Positions 12,056 to 25,002 of a stretch of 64,000 bases of DNA are shown piece by piece. A program made the position numbers and the translations under genes. The DNA lies in NCBI RefSeq assembly GCF_029852145.1, contig NC_079969.1, positions 13,619,465 through 13,683,464 on the forward strand. The letters run 5' to 3'. The notes beneath the pieces are model-generated. The model did no database searches and was not told where the DNA came from. It saw nothing but the letters and a program-made list of their open reading frames with translations. Origin of the DNA: Microplitis mediator. Its lineage: Eukaryota; Arthropoda; Insecta; Hymenoptera; Braconidae. Each line of letters opens with the position of its first letter. Within the stretch, counting starts at the first letter, position 1.

Positions 12056-12159
12056 TAGAGCTCTTATTTTTGGAGTTTACTCCTTAAGAATCGATTTTCA
12101 TATAAGGAGCCCGGTATGGAAAAAATATGAGGTGTAAAATCTACTGATGGAAATTTCCG

Positions 12160-13310
12160 TAACGCGTTTGGTGCGCAGCTTAGTCTGCGCACCTTTCACA
12201 TTTCAGGCGTGAGAGTATAGGGTATCCTACGGTGCAGCGTACGAATGCATTGTATGTATACAATATACCTATATATACATATATAATATATATAGGTATA
12301 TAATATATACTCTACGGCGTCTTTAAATGATAAATATATATATAGTATATCAGTCGTACTCTAATGATACGTACAGTGAGCATTATTATTTTGTATTCTC
12401 AAGTGTTTTTTTTAATTTTAAGCTATTACTGATTTCATATTCTTGTTAGGCATTATATAATTACTTTTCAAATTTTTTCATGCTATTTTATAAACTTTAT
12501 AATCTTTTCGTAAACAAATGGATTAATGAAATATTTTTGGAAAATTTTTGTTCTCCATATTGTTGGCGTGAGGAAATAATAATTTAAAAAAAAAAATTTT
12601 TTCCTAAAAAACGCATTTATAATTTTTATAAATGAATGCGTGTTGTTAGAGAACTATAACAGATAAACGTTAGGTTTAAAATTTATAAGAAAGCTTAACT
12701 CATACTGTATAACAACGACTCGAAGGTCGAAAACTGTATCTGCAATAGTTGCAAAGTTACAGCAATTTTTTTGTTGACAAATTGAGTCAGTGTTTGGACT
12801 TCGTCGTACTCCAAAATCCAGATGTTTTTTAAAAATTGAAAAAATTTTTATTTGCCATATTGTTGCAGGTTGCTGTTTTTGTAATTTTTTTATGTTCTAA
12901 AAAAAATTTAAATAAAAAAAAAAAATTGTTAAACATACAAATGAATAAATTGTTGACAAAAAAATTTTTTTTTGCCATGATGTTTAGAAATGCAAATTAT
13001 GATGAAAAAAAAAACGATTCCTTAATGATTTATTTAAATAATCAAAATATGAAAAAAAAAAAAAAAAACGATTATAAACAATAAGATATTGTTTTTAAGA
13101 AAAATTTTTTTTTTTAAATCATTATTTCCTTCCGCTAAAGATATAGTGAAAAAAAATTTTTCAAAAATGTTTAATTAATCCATTTGTTTATAAAAATTTA
13201 TAAACAAATGGCAAGAAAAAATTTGAAAAGTAATCATATAATGCCTAACAATCAGTAATAGCTTAAAATTTAAAAAAAAATTATTTAACATACATTATTT
13301 TAATTTTTAA
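12160..13310. repeat. Long AT-rich palindromic repeat, copy 1
   Basis: 'tattactgatttcatattcttgttaggcattat' near 12425 has an inverted partner near 13240, and internal stretches also pair. The same unit recurs in the opposite arrangement at 62905-63800, including 'gacgccgtagagtat' and 'gtacgactgatatacta'. The A/T runs in it generate spurious Lys/Phe-rich ORFs. Confidence 0.7.
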
Positions 13311-13479
13311 TTTTTTTGTTAGTTCAAAAATTAATAATTAATGAAATCAAAATGTTGTATAAACTTTCATACTGTCATCTTGTTGAGTATGTTTATAAAA
13401 AGGACTCCAAGAAACAAAAAATTTATAGATTAATTATTTAAACTTTTATACCGCCTTTTATGACAACACAAACCCGTAA

Positions 13480-13943
13480 AAAAAAATCGGTCTGTTAGTT
13501 GACCCTGCGGGCCAGCCCCAAAACTTCCCGCTGTTGTCGAGCTCTTCAAGCTCGTAAATACTTTTGTATGCCATTGTTTTGTAAAAAACCATTTTTTAGC
13601 ATTTCTTTCTCCCACGATATCTCGCGAACTAATTAACCGATTTTGATGTTTGAGGTGGCAATCGACGCGTTTTATCAAGTTCTAAAGCTGGTCAAATTTC
13701 AAAATTGATTTATTTAGCCGTTTTCGAGAAATTTCAAAAAAACCAAGGAAAAAATTTTTTTTGAATTCTTTCGTCAACGGTTTCTCTTGAACGAATGAAC
13801 CGATTTTGATGGTTGAGGTGGCATTCGACGCGGCTTATAGAGTTTTAGAGCTGATTAGATTTTGGAATCAATCCATCGAGCAAAATCGGTTCATTCGTTC
13901 AAGAGTTATGAATATTTACATACATACATACGTACGTACGTAC
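13480..13943 (-). repeat. Microsatellite-type repeat, copy 3, first part
   Basis: An inverted copy of the 7945-8870 family: 'ggttgaccctgcgggccagcc', then 'aacttcccgctg', then repeated 'gatatctc' modules, ending at a short TACA/CGTA tract. The copy is interrupted by the solo LTR at 13944-15136 and resumes at 15141. Confidence 0.75.
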
Positions 13944-15136
13944 TGAAACAAAGTTGAGGTCCACCTCTCTAATAGGGATGAATCAACCGTCCGTTACCCA
14001 TTTAAATTAAATGGGCCCGTCTCCCTTTTAGCTAGTAAGCTGATTATTTGGTAACTGATCCTGGTGTTACCCGGTTCGTAAGGACCAGACGACCGGTTGG
14101 CCATAGATTTATATATGTGAAATGCATATAAAGGATCGGGAGTCGTGGGGCTTGTTATACATAAGTAATATATTAGAAAGAAAGAGAGTAGACTACAGGT
14201 GTTTGCAAAATAAGCCAAACTAGTGAGAAGCACAAGAAATTACAAAGGTATAATAATAGTGTTATTATACTTACCTGTGAGGTGTTGGTTCACTGGTATC
14301 GATGAGTGAGAGCAATAAATAATTAAGACAATTGTGAGCTCTGTATCACAAATGTCTGGTATAGCTACAAGCAGGTATTGTAGATAAATATCGCGGCAGG
14401 TACGCGCTTCTGTAAGCAGGTATTACAGGATAGGTCGCGGCAGGTACGCGCTTCCACAAGCAGGTATTGTGGGGAAATATCGTGGCAGGTACACGCTTCT
14501 ACAAGCAGGTATTGTAGGAAAAGGATGTAGCAGGTATACATCCTACGGGGTTACCGTCTTCTATAGGCAGGTACTATAGGCTAGGATGAGGATACAGCAG
14601 GTATGCACCTCTACGGGGTTGCCGTCTTCTACAGGCAGGTACTGTAGGCTAGGATGAGGATACAGCAGGTATGCACCTCTACGGGGTTGCCGTCTTCTAC
14701 AGGCAGATACTGTAGGCTAGGAAGTGTAGGTAGGTTTACACGAGAATAATCATTGCAGTTAATGATTATTCTATTATTTAAAAAGTATACTTAAATACTA
14801 CTGGATACTCAGGCGTAAACAGGTGGTTAAAAGTTAAAAAAAGAGTTAAAAAGAATAAACTGTATTTATTATAAAGTCATAGTGACAGTAAAGTTGAGAA
14901 ATTAGATAAAAGCTGAATAATTAGTGGCGCGCAGGCCTTTATATAGATTCACGTCGATGCTTACGCGTCGACGTGATGCGCATCTCTTCCATTAAGAATA
15001 CAAATGGAGAGGGATTATTAAATAATAATAATAATTAAATATAGTCTAGCGGGTAAACCAGATAACACATGGTAACTACCCAAGGTAACTGCCTATTATC
15101 ATGGTATGATAATGAGGATTTATAAACCTCGTTACA
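13944..15136. mobile_element. Solo LTR, 1.19 kb, with GTAC target duplication
   Basis: Starts TGAAACAAAG and ends CTCGTTACA, giving the TG...CA ends of an LTR. It is flanked by GTAC at 13940-13943 and at 15137-15140. It interrupts a repeat whose other copies are continuous. It contains a tandem array at about 14350-14735. No internal coding region remains, as expected after LTR-LTR recombination. Which LTR superfamily it belongs to cannot be told. Confidence 0.85.
14350..14735. repeat. Tandem repeats inside the solo LTR
   Basis: Two unit types occur. Roughly 60-bp units contain 'gcaggtattgtag...cgcggcaggtacgcgcttc', and roughly 68-bp units contain 'ctacggggttgccgtcttctac' (the second type is repeated three times, near 14547, 14615 and 14683). 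Confidence 0.85.
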
Positions 15137-15140
15137 GTAC

Positions 15141-15302
15141 ACACATACATACACTCGGACATTATCGTGAAATTAGTCAGGATAGCTTCCTAGGACCTCG
15201 AAACGTCGACATCTGATGGAAATTCGATTTTCATAAATCGAACCGAAACCAATAACTTCCCGAATTTTTGAAAATTTACAATTTTCTTAGCGGGAAGTTA
15301 AA
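15141..15302 (-). repeat. Microsatellite-type repeat, copy 3, second part
   Basis: Continues the inverted copy after the solo LTR with 'cacacatacatacactcgg', 'ggatagcttcctagg', 'cgacatctgatgg' and the end 'tcttagcgggaagtta'. Confidence 0.75.
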
Positions 15303-16046
15303 ATGTTGATTAATAATTGAATAACTTTTTGAAAAATGGTGATGCAACTTTTATTACCGCGAAATCATATATTTTGAAGTGTCTAGATGACACCAGCACG
15401 TTTTCAAATTTTTCAATTGATATTTAATTGCAAAAAAAATTATTTAAAAACTACGCTCACTAGGGTGGCTGCGCGCGCATGCCGAAACTGCCGCGCAAAA
15501 GCTGATTTTCAATGTTAAATTAAAATCATAAATATTGGAGCTACGATTCGGGGAGTCAAGAACTTTTTTACTCAAATTTTCTGCTCTTTCAGAAACTTTT
15601 TTAATATTTGAGATATCACTTATACTTTTTGAGATTTTTCCAAAAAGCTGAACGGCTAATTTTTTTAACGGTTTTTTGTTCATAACAATTGTAATTTTAT
15701 TTTTCCAAAAAAAATCCAGAAAACATCTTTTTCTAGATGCCATTCCAGATCGTTTAAGCCATTAACTATATTTTTAGACCTGTAACTATTTTTCGCAGGA
15801 ACTCAACTTTTCGACTAGACTAAAATAGAATAAAAATACATTATTTAAGTATTTTCATTGATTCGTTTATTTATCATTTGATATTGTATTAATCTTTTTC
15901 TTAGACATAGTAAGCCTTTTTTGTGCCTATTTAGACAGTCGATCTCAAGGAGTAAACTCCAATCGTGCGTCGAAGCTGACACACACACTTTTTTTTTGAG
16001 TTTAACAATACTTAATCGACTTCCTATAACGACTGATTCAATTCGC
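15303..16046. other. Non-coding stretch
   Basis: About 740 bases without a supported gene. A 99-aa minus-strand ORF at 15444-15743 has no recognisable domain and low-complexity composition. Confidence 0.4.
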
Positions 16047-16248
16047 ATACACGGAGAGAAGAGAATGGTAATAATTACCATTCTACATGGTAACCAGTCC
16101 TTTTCGTGAAAGCATAGGAATCGATACTAAGTTGCATGGGAATGATTACCATTCTTCTGGTAATATTTACCATACTACACAGTAATCATGCTACTGGTAA
16201 ATATAACTCTGTAGCATAGTACTCAAAGCCGTACTAGAATGGCACCGA
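16047..16248. repeat. MITE fragment with 'tggtaat.attacca' motifs
   Basis: Starts with a CACGGAGAGAAG end and repeats 'ggtaataattaccat'-like pieces. Similar sequence at 53330-53580 ends in the inverse 'cttctctctgtgtag'. It is cut off exactly where the LTR begins at 16249, and no matching remainder is seen beyond the other LTR. Confidence 0.6.
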
Positions 16249-17362
16249 TGTTACGTCCAAGCGACATAACATATATCCCAGTCCCTTATTTTGAGTCAAG
16301 ATACTTAAGTCCTTTACTCGGGTGACGGGGACCACGTTATTTGGTGCCGAGCATGAATAACAGGGATAATAGGAGAAGTGTATGTGCGTTCTTAAAATTA
16401 GAAAATAAAATTGTCAGGACTTACTACTTCTGCTGGTTTATTAAAACAATTACTTTGAAAGTACAACGACGATGAGTTAGGCTGTAGTCTGCGTGGCTGG
16501 ACCGTACACTCGGACACCTCCCGAGTTGGACTGCTTCTGATTGGCGGCAAGTCGGTGGAGGTGAATTACGTTGCAGGTGCTTCTGATTTGCTTGACAATT
16601 TCGCTGGTCACTATTACTTGCACTAATTCACTGCCGCACTCGAGTGAAAGATTATTCGGATTGTCAAAGGGTTGTAACACGATTACGAAGTGACGATTTT
16701 CCCGATGAATTCCGTTAAATTAAGATCAAATCGAGCTTAATCTCGAGTGAATTTATGAGATGTACGTTAGTCAAATTTTATTGGTAAATTTAGAACCGCA
16801 CTGATTATCGAGAAAAGTGTTAAGAATTTATTATCAATTTGTTACAATACGGAATAAATTGATTAAATCGAAATCTAAATGAATTATTTGAGATGATTTT
16901 ATTACAATTGAAGGTTAGAGAAATATACTAAATAAATTAAAAACGGCAGAGAGATTCGTAACAACCGATGAGTCTTTTTATACTCTCGAGACTGGATACT
17001 AGTGAGGGAGAATTTTTGGAATATTGGGGCACTGGAGGGTTATTTTTCTGAATTGTGTAGGGGGGTGGTTCAATTTTGAGAAAACCAATATGCCTTGATT
17101 TAGTTACAGGTGGGTGGTAAATCCGGCATCTTGGTAAAGGAGATAGCTACATAATTACCTTAGAGTTGAGAGAGATACAAATTGTGATAAGGAGGGAAGT
17201 AGGTGGGCCCTAGGTATGTAGTTACTAGAATTTTGGAAGAGGCGGGATAAGACATTACGTGATAGGGTAATGAGGAAGTGGAGGAAGTAATAGTCGAGAT
17301 TTTCTTTATCCTAGGCGAATGTATAAGTTAGATAGGTAGCTAGGCCAGGCAAGTAGGGGCCA
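16249..17362 (-). mobile_element. 3' LTR of the giant Ty3/gypsy-type element
   Basis: A 1.11-kb sequence with TG...CA ends (TGTTACG... to ...GGGGCCA on the plus strand). It is repeated in the same orientation at 49353-50471, with about 25 hand-counted differences and one small indel, roughly 2% divergence. Because gag and the primer site lie next to the other copy and read on the minus strand, this copy is the 3' LTR. No clear polypurine tract precedes it on the minus strand, and its outer flank does not match that of the other LTR. Confidence 0.85.
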
Positions 17363-18560
17363 TTGATGAGTATAACTAATATTAATTTATACTGATGAAA
17401 GAATTCACTAAATATCAACAATTTCATTTGGTTGAATACTATAATTTTATTTATCAAATATCAACAGTTACCTGTCAACACTCAACAAGTATTCGCCCAC
17501 AGCCAACAACCATCTATTAATGGTTAACAAATTATTTTTAGAGTAAAAGTGTCCCCCTTTTTTTTCTTAGAAAATAAAATTGATTGTATATTGGTTATCG
17601 TCGTAAATTAAATTAAGACATATTTCTGTAATTATTAGTTTAGTATTATACATGTTATATTTTTTGTATTTGTTATTGAAGAGGGAGAAAAAAACTACAA
17701 ACAAAATTCAATGAAGTGAATGTTAATTAAAATTATCAATAATTTACATCGCAGCTTATTTTTAATAGATGTTACTCTAATATTTTTCACGGCAAAAGAA
17801 TTCTATAATTTATTAGCTTACTTTTTATTTGACTCTCTTTTAACATAAGCTTCGCCAACTGTCAATAATCATTCAACAAATCTTCTCTCTAAAAGAAAAT
17901 CGTTCATTAACAGTCAACAGGGCCTATCAATTAAATAAAAAAAAAATCCTTCCATCAGTGTAGTTACATGGTTATCTTATGCTATGAGGCGAATTTCATA
18001 CCCTTGAAGAGAGAGAGAGAAAGAAGTTAAATATTTGATTTTGTCCAAAAATTTTCATTTTTTTTGTTGCATCCAATAAGGAAAAGGGGCCCGCACATAA
18101 AAGGAGAGAAAAAAATAATATTTTCTATAACTAAGAAATTAATTTTCCTTGAGGAAGGAGAGTACTCCCTTAAATAGGCAGAAATTAATGTGTTTTTTTT
18201 TTTTTTTTTTTTTTTTTATATTGTGAATAACAGTTAATTCCTGCATCGCAATATTGAACAATGAGCCCCCTTTCCTTTTGTATGCAGTAATTCCTTGTCA
18301 AAGGAAAAATAAAAAATGCAGAAGTTATGGTATATATAAAGAAACGAAAAATTATACAATAATAAGGGTAATTATAATAATTATCATCGTGGTCATCAAA
18401 TTAACTTCTTGGTTGTTTCCTTTTTTAATTATCGATTGTAAGCGACTAAGATATTTCATGAATATTGGACGCATATAACAATAAATATGTGTATTTTGTC
18501 TTTGTTGTTTTTTTGCAGTATGTAAGATTGCAAACAATCAATTTACAACAAAATTTTGTT
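17363..18560. other. Non-coding 3' region of the giant element, part 1
   Basis: About 1.2 kb of AT-rich sequence next to the 3' LTR. It has recurring 'caacaa' and 'tcaaca' words (17410-17520, 17860-17930) and a poly-T run at 18195-18218. No coding potential was seen on either strand. It could be a long 3' untranslated region or an old insertion. Confidence 0.5.
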
Positions 18561-18569
18561 TATTAAAGT

Positions 18570-19600
<1,031 letters not shown>

Positions 19601-20204
19601 TTATTAGTCGTAATGCGCTCACCAATACGAATATTAAGATTTTCCTTCCCCTCTTTTTTTTTCTTATATTTTTTTTTTGCTCATAATTTCTGAGGTGATA
19701 ACTTTAATTAAGAAAAATGATTTGAAATGATTCAAATAATATAAAATGATTCGAAATAAATTGAGATAATTTGCAATAATTCAAATTGATCAATACGTAG
19801 ATATACACTGAACGCGGAGTAAATCATTTTTCTTAATAATGAGGGGAAAAAAAATTAATTTAGTTAACGTTGATATATATATGTTTTGTATTTATTCTTT
19901 CGCTTCTTTCTTATAATAAATTGTAAGCAATTAATTTTAACGCGGATAATAATGAATATGTATATTTCATCCTCGCATTCTACTTCTAACAAATAATATA
20001 AGCAATTAGTTTATTTGATTAATGCATAATAACAATACATTTTTTTGTAAATTTCCTTTTATAATCGTGATGTGGTTATCAATACAAATTTTATGTTTTT
20101 TTTGTGTTTTATTTATTTATTTATTTATTGTTTTTTTTACTACCTTTTTTATTACATAGAAGGTAATAAGTATTGACTTGTGGTTAATAATTGATATATG
20201 TATA
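19601..20204. other. Non-coding stretch with degenerate 'aagcaatta' repeats
   Basis: AT-rich, with phrases such as 'ttgtaagcaattaattt' and 'tataagcaattagttta' that recur loosely at 18520-18545, 22935-22960 and 23205-23240. This suggests an old, diverged tandem repeat through the 3' region of the giant element. Confidence 0.45.
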
Positions 20205-22646
20205 TTAGGGTAGTCCGTTTGGAATGACTATTTTTTTTTTCACTCCCACTGAAAAATATTGTTGTAGACATTGAAAAAAAAATTCTCTGAATGTTTTAGC
20301 TCTTAATTTTAATTCTAAGTACTTTACATTTGATTTTGAAATTTTCCCATTTAAAATACATGGAAAAATTAGGATTTTTTTTTTACTTCTCTATAGCTCA
20401 GCGGTGTTTTACGTTACGTTTATGTTCACAGGTCAAATTTGTAGGTATTGAGTTGCTCTTTCAGAGCTTTCAAGAAAAATTACCCTAACTTGTATATTTT
20501 GAGGTGGGGTCTCAGTAGAAGTTGATTTTTTAATAGAAAACGCATTTTTTTGCATTTTATCGGGAAACCGTCAGAGCTACGGCTCAGATTTGGCCAGTTG
20601 TTTTTAGAAAATTTGATGCTCTACAAAAAAGGTCTTATGATGAAATTGGTTAAAGTGGATAGGTTAAAAGTTATGAGGCTTTTAAAATTAAAAAAAAATC
20701 AAAATCAATAATTTGGTATGTTTAACGTAAGTTAAATATAAAAAAATATTTATTTGTGGCTCTTTTTTTTTTAGCTAAACACAACGTATAACTGACAACA
20801 TAATTTGAAAAAATAAATAAATAAATTGGAGAGGGGGGTGGGGCAGAGCGGTCTCTCTGAAATTTTGATCAAAAAAAAAAATTTTTTTGTCGACTAATTA
20901 CTATAGATCCCACATATCTGCGCATTTTCGACCATACGCATGACACCTGGGGTAAAATGGATCAGCCAAAAATAAAAAGTAAATAATTTTTTCAAATTTT
21001 TATCATCAAATTAAAAAAAATTAAATATATTTCAGCATTTTTAGCCCTACCCCCAACACCTAGGGCAAATTGGACCAGCCAAAGATTCTGAAAAAATGAT
21101 TCTTTCATATTTTTATCATCAAATTATAAAAAATGTAATATATTTATCTATTTTTTCGGCTGATTCACTATAGTTGGGGTGAATTTGGCCACTAAAAGAT
21201 AATAATTTATTTTATTATTGATCAAATTTTTTAAATAATGCAAAATAATCTGTAATCTTAAAATTCAAAAAACACGTTCTTTCGGTTCAAAATAATGACG
21301 AATAAGAAATATAGAACTTTTTTTTCATTAAATAACAATTAGTAATTAAGCTAATTGAAAGGGAACGATTTGTTATACCTTAAAAATTTTTTTTTTGAGT
21401 ATAATATAAAACCAAAAATAGTTGTCAAGAAAATGAAATACATTCTTAATGATGAAACCAATCAAAAAAAAAAAAAAAATTCTATCATTTTTTTTAGGGG
21501 TGTCTCTCTGCCCTACAAAAAAAAATTTATTCAGAAATTCGGCAAAATGTCCATAAATTTGTTCGAAATACGGCCAAAGTAAAGTGATCTGATGGTTGAA
21601 AGCCACAAAAAGTAATAATTGGCTTAGGTAGGCCGCTCTGCCCTACCCTCCCCTATGTAATTAATTAATTAATTTGCATCAATTCGAAAGAAATTGAATA
21701 CTCTTATTTTGATATTTTTTATTAACTTTTGTCTTCTCTATGTGCATATCTCTGAATAAATTCTTTTTTAGTAGGTACAACCAGCCCTAGGTGTTATGGG
21801 TAGGGCTAAAAATGCGGAAATATATTAAATTTTTTCTAATTTGATGATAAAAATTTGAAAGAATTATTTATTTTTTATTTTTGACTAATCCATTTTACCC
21901 CAGGTGTCATGCGTATGGTCAAAAATGCGCAGATATGTGGGATCTATAGTAATTAGTCGAGAAAATAAAACTTTTTTTTGATCAAAATTCCAGAGAGACC
22001 GCTCTGCCCCACCCCCTCTCCAATTTATTTATTTACTTTTTCAAATTATGTTGTCAGTTATACGTTGTGTTTAGCTAAAAAAAAAAAAGAGCCACAAATA
22101 AATATTTTTTTATATTTAACTTACGTTAAACATACCAAATTATTGATTTTGATTTTTTTTTAATTTTAAAAGCCTCATAACTTTTAACCTATCCACTTTA
22201 ACCAATTTCATCATAAGACCTTTTTTGTAGAGCATCAAATTTTCTAAAAACAACTGGCCAAATCTGAGCCGTAGGTCTGACGGTTTCCCGATAAAATGCA
22301 AAAAAATGCGTTTTCTATTAAAAAATCAACTTCTACTGAGACCCCACCTCAAAATATACAAGTTAGGGTAAATTTTCTTGAAAGCTCTGAAAGAGCAACT
22401 CAATAACTACAAATTTGACCTGTGAACATAAACGTAACGTAAAACACCGCTGAACTATAGAGAAGTAAAAAAAAAATCCTAATTTTTCCATGTATTTTGA
22501 ATGGGAAAATTTCAAAATCAAATGTAAAGTACTTAGAATTAAAATTAAGAGCTAAAACTTTTAGAGAATTTTTTTTTCAATGTCTACAACAATATTTTTC
22601 AGTGGGAGCGAAAAAAAAAATAGTCGTTCTAAATGGACCACCCTAA
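20205..22646. mobile_element. Palindromic element, 2.44 kb, with long inverted arms
   Basis: Ends TTAGGGTAGTCC and GGACCACCCTAA. The left arm (20205 to about 21100) and right arm (about 21770 to 22646) match in reverse complement over some 870 bases, including 'cgcatgacacctggggtaaaatgga' and its partner near 21895. The unpaired centre is about 0.7 kb, AT-rich, with no convincing transposase. TATA lies on both sides, so the target duplication contains TA. It is inserted in the 3' region of the giant element. Confidence 0.85.
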
Positions 22647-23004
22647 TATATATTTAATATGATAGGTGTAATAATTGTTTAAGATTTAAGATGTATAATG
22701 ATTTTTATTCAACTTATAATTACAATTTTTAAATGGGTATAATTAATTGATTCGTATAATATGATAGATCGAAAGAAATGATTAATATCTAGCGTATATA
22801 AATGTAACCTTTTCATGGTTGCATTTGATTATAATGTCAAAAAAAAATTTTATTATGTTTTGTTTTTGAGTTTTTTTTTCATATTTTTTTTGTTCTTTCT
22901 TTTTTTATCACACAGAGTACATATATGGTTAAAAGCAATTGGTTACTTGGTTAAGGTTTAGCACATATGGTAGTTAAATATTTCTCTTATACATATATAT
23001 ATAC

Positions 23005-23036
<32 letters not shown>

Positions 23037-23578
23037 CCGCAGACTGAGCCTGACTGCGAATCATCATGGTTATAGGTGGTTAATATTTTTAAGCACATAA
23101 AATAATAAGCCTTAGACATCTAGTTTTCTTGATTACAGATGTATTCCACTCCCATAGTAAATAAGTATATTTTTTTCATTTTTTTTTTTTTGCGTATAAA
23201 GCATAAAATTGCAAGCAATCGGTTAGTTGATTAACATATACTGGGACCCTTTTTTGTTTTATATCCATAGCGATGTTATTCATTAGTTATACATATAAAA
23301 AAAAAGGTTTCCCCCTAATTATTAGTATTTTTTTTTGTACATCTAGCATATAAATAGATTCTTCAATGTTTCCCGGTTTGTTACATAGAAGGCAGCAAGA
23401 GGATTATGAACAAGGTAAATTCGCTGGGTAAAACAGCGGAGTAAAGGTAATAAAGCTTGAACTAATAGTACTTCCCACGTATCCTCGCGAAGTTGTTATG
23501 AGATTTTTTTCTTCTTTTTTTTTAGGAGTAGGGCAATACTGAAGGAGGGGAAGAAGGAAAAAGTATAGTATGACAAAA
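22647..23578. other. Non-coding stretch downstream of the last accessory ORF
   Basis: AT-rich, with an (AT)n tract at about 22990-23035 and loose 'agcaatcggttag' repeats. In the sense of the element this lies 3' of its last ORF. No gene was recognised. Confidence 0.45.
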
Positions 23579-23606
23579 GGGGACTATAGATGATTTAATA
23601 GTCCCC
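23579..23606 (-). terminator. Perfect 9-bp hairpin just after the last ORF
   Basis: GGGGACTAT at 23579-23587 pairs exactly with ATAGTCCCC at 23598-23606, with a 10-base loop. It lies 40-65 bases past the stop of the final accessory ORF (minus sense) and is preceded there by a T-run. It could be an RNA 3'-end, export or stability element, or chance. Confidence 0.35.
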
Positions 23607-23644
23607 CTAAAAAAAGACATTTATTTGAACTCGGTCTTTAGTAG

Positions 23645-24434
23645 TCACCCAAGTAATGAGATCAGGACCTCATCCTCCTCATCACTACTGCAGTCCACCA
23701 TCTCGATACAGTCTGCTAATAGATAGTTATATTTAAAATGTGCCGCCATTAGCAGGTAAACCCTCATATCGGCCCTGAAGTTGCAGGCGGGTTGTCTATC
23801 CTCTAGATAGTTAAGCAAGAGTGATACTGGAGTGTTAGGGTCTTGGTTTGAGAACAATTGATACACAGTCTGTCGTTCTTGCAAGAAAGCACTGTCCGAA
23901 AGTCTCGCGATCCCGCATGGCAAGGACGGGATTGGAGTAGAAGTGTCTGTGGGGTAGCGTTTGCCGGTAATTAAACAATATTACTGTAATCTGGTAAAAA
24001 TACCAAATGAGCATGATCCGACTAGTCACATACTTTCGGACGTTAACATTGTGACCCTGTGCCTGTATAATTTCTTGGGTGTTGAAGCAGAGGTCGTTAT
24101 ATTCCTCCGTTTTCAAAGATACGAATTTGATGTCTCTGATCATCTCTTCTAACCGTACCTCCCTTGTCTTCCAAAGGTTGTAGAGTGATGCAACGTCGTT
24201 GTACGTGTCACGGCCTTCCCAGTGAATTCGTTTGGCCTCAGCGTATGATGCGATCACCGTGTCAGCTTGCGGGTAGGGCAGATATATTGGAATTCCCTGT
24301 AGTGCCAGGACTAGTTCCATGGAGCCTTCTCCTTCTCGCTGAATTTCTGGGTCAAACTTAGGCTGAAGTTGGTGGATTATTTCCCCGAAGAAGTTGGCAT
24401 GATCTGGTGACAGCTGTCTCACGTACCCTTCCAT
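23645..24434 (-). pseudogene. Unrecognised accessory ORF D, about 260 aa, frameshifted
   Basis: From the ATG at 24434 the frame runs to about 23900 and is continued in another frame (23645-23923), so one frameshift near 23900 splits a protein of about 263 residues. It looks globular and mostly helical. There are no transmembrane segments or zinc motifs, and the C-terminus is acidic (DCSSDEEDE). I cannot assign a family. Being the last gene of a minus-strand set that includes a chuvirus-like glycoprotein, it might be another captured viral gene, for example a nucleoprotein, but nothing in the sequence proves that. Confidence 0.5.
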
Positions 24435-24570
24435 TGCCCACACCTTAAAGAAAATACTGTATAATTATTGCGTTCTTAATCCATGACGCTGATACGCCAG
24501 CACATCTATTGCCGCCCCTTTACGCACGGATTCCCGACCAACCCAAAAGACTAAAATACACTCGGGACAT

Positions 24571-24987
24571 TTAGTAGCGTCGTCCATCCGGTGTATAGGT
24601 TGATATCATCGCATGCATATTATATCGGCGATTTGAGATCTTTGGATTAACGAGTGGGTGGAGATAAGATTTCCAGGTTTGGTTTACCACGGTAGTTCTC
24701 GTTAGCCCGAAACTCTTAGCACATGTCTTACAGAGTTTTCCTCGTTCACTGACCCATGAAACGCCTGATTTGCAGACTAAATAGTTTATTGGATGCCATA
24801 TGTCGCGTTCTAGGGTGGTCTCAAAGGTGAATACGTCAGGAAAGACTTGTTGAATTAGGTTGACTACTGCCATACGAAGCCGTGAGAATTTGGGTTGGGA
24901 CTCGGGTATTTCCCGAAGAATTTCGTAAACGTTATACATTGCATCGTAATAAGGTCGTAGCGCAAGTGGTACTTCTATGGTGTTCAT
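24571..24987 (-). CDS. Unrecognised accessory ORF C, 138 aa
   Basis: An intact 138-residue frame with an ATG at 24987. It has a mixed helical N-terminal half and a CxxC pair (LCKTCAKSF) in the second half. There is no signal peptide and the C-terminus is basic and aromatic. It lies 20 bp after ORF B and about 135 bp before ORF D on the same strand. Its function is unknown. It is one of the few accessory frames still open from start to stop, but it is short enough for that to be luck. Confidence 0.5.
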   Translation of the reverse strand: MNTIEVPLALRPYYDAMYNVYEILREIPESQPKFSRLRMAVVNLIQQVFPDVFTFETTLERDIWHPINYLVCKSGVSWVSERGKLCKTCAKSFGLTRTTVVNQTWKSYLHPLVNPKISNRRYNMHAMISTYTPDGRRY

Positions 24988-25002
24988 ACGGTGTTGTAGA
25001 TC

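Noticed and set aside
16477..16680. ORF of 67 aa inside the 3' LTR
   Set aside because: No domain is visible and the frame is part of a non-coding LTR sequence.
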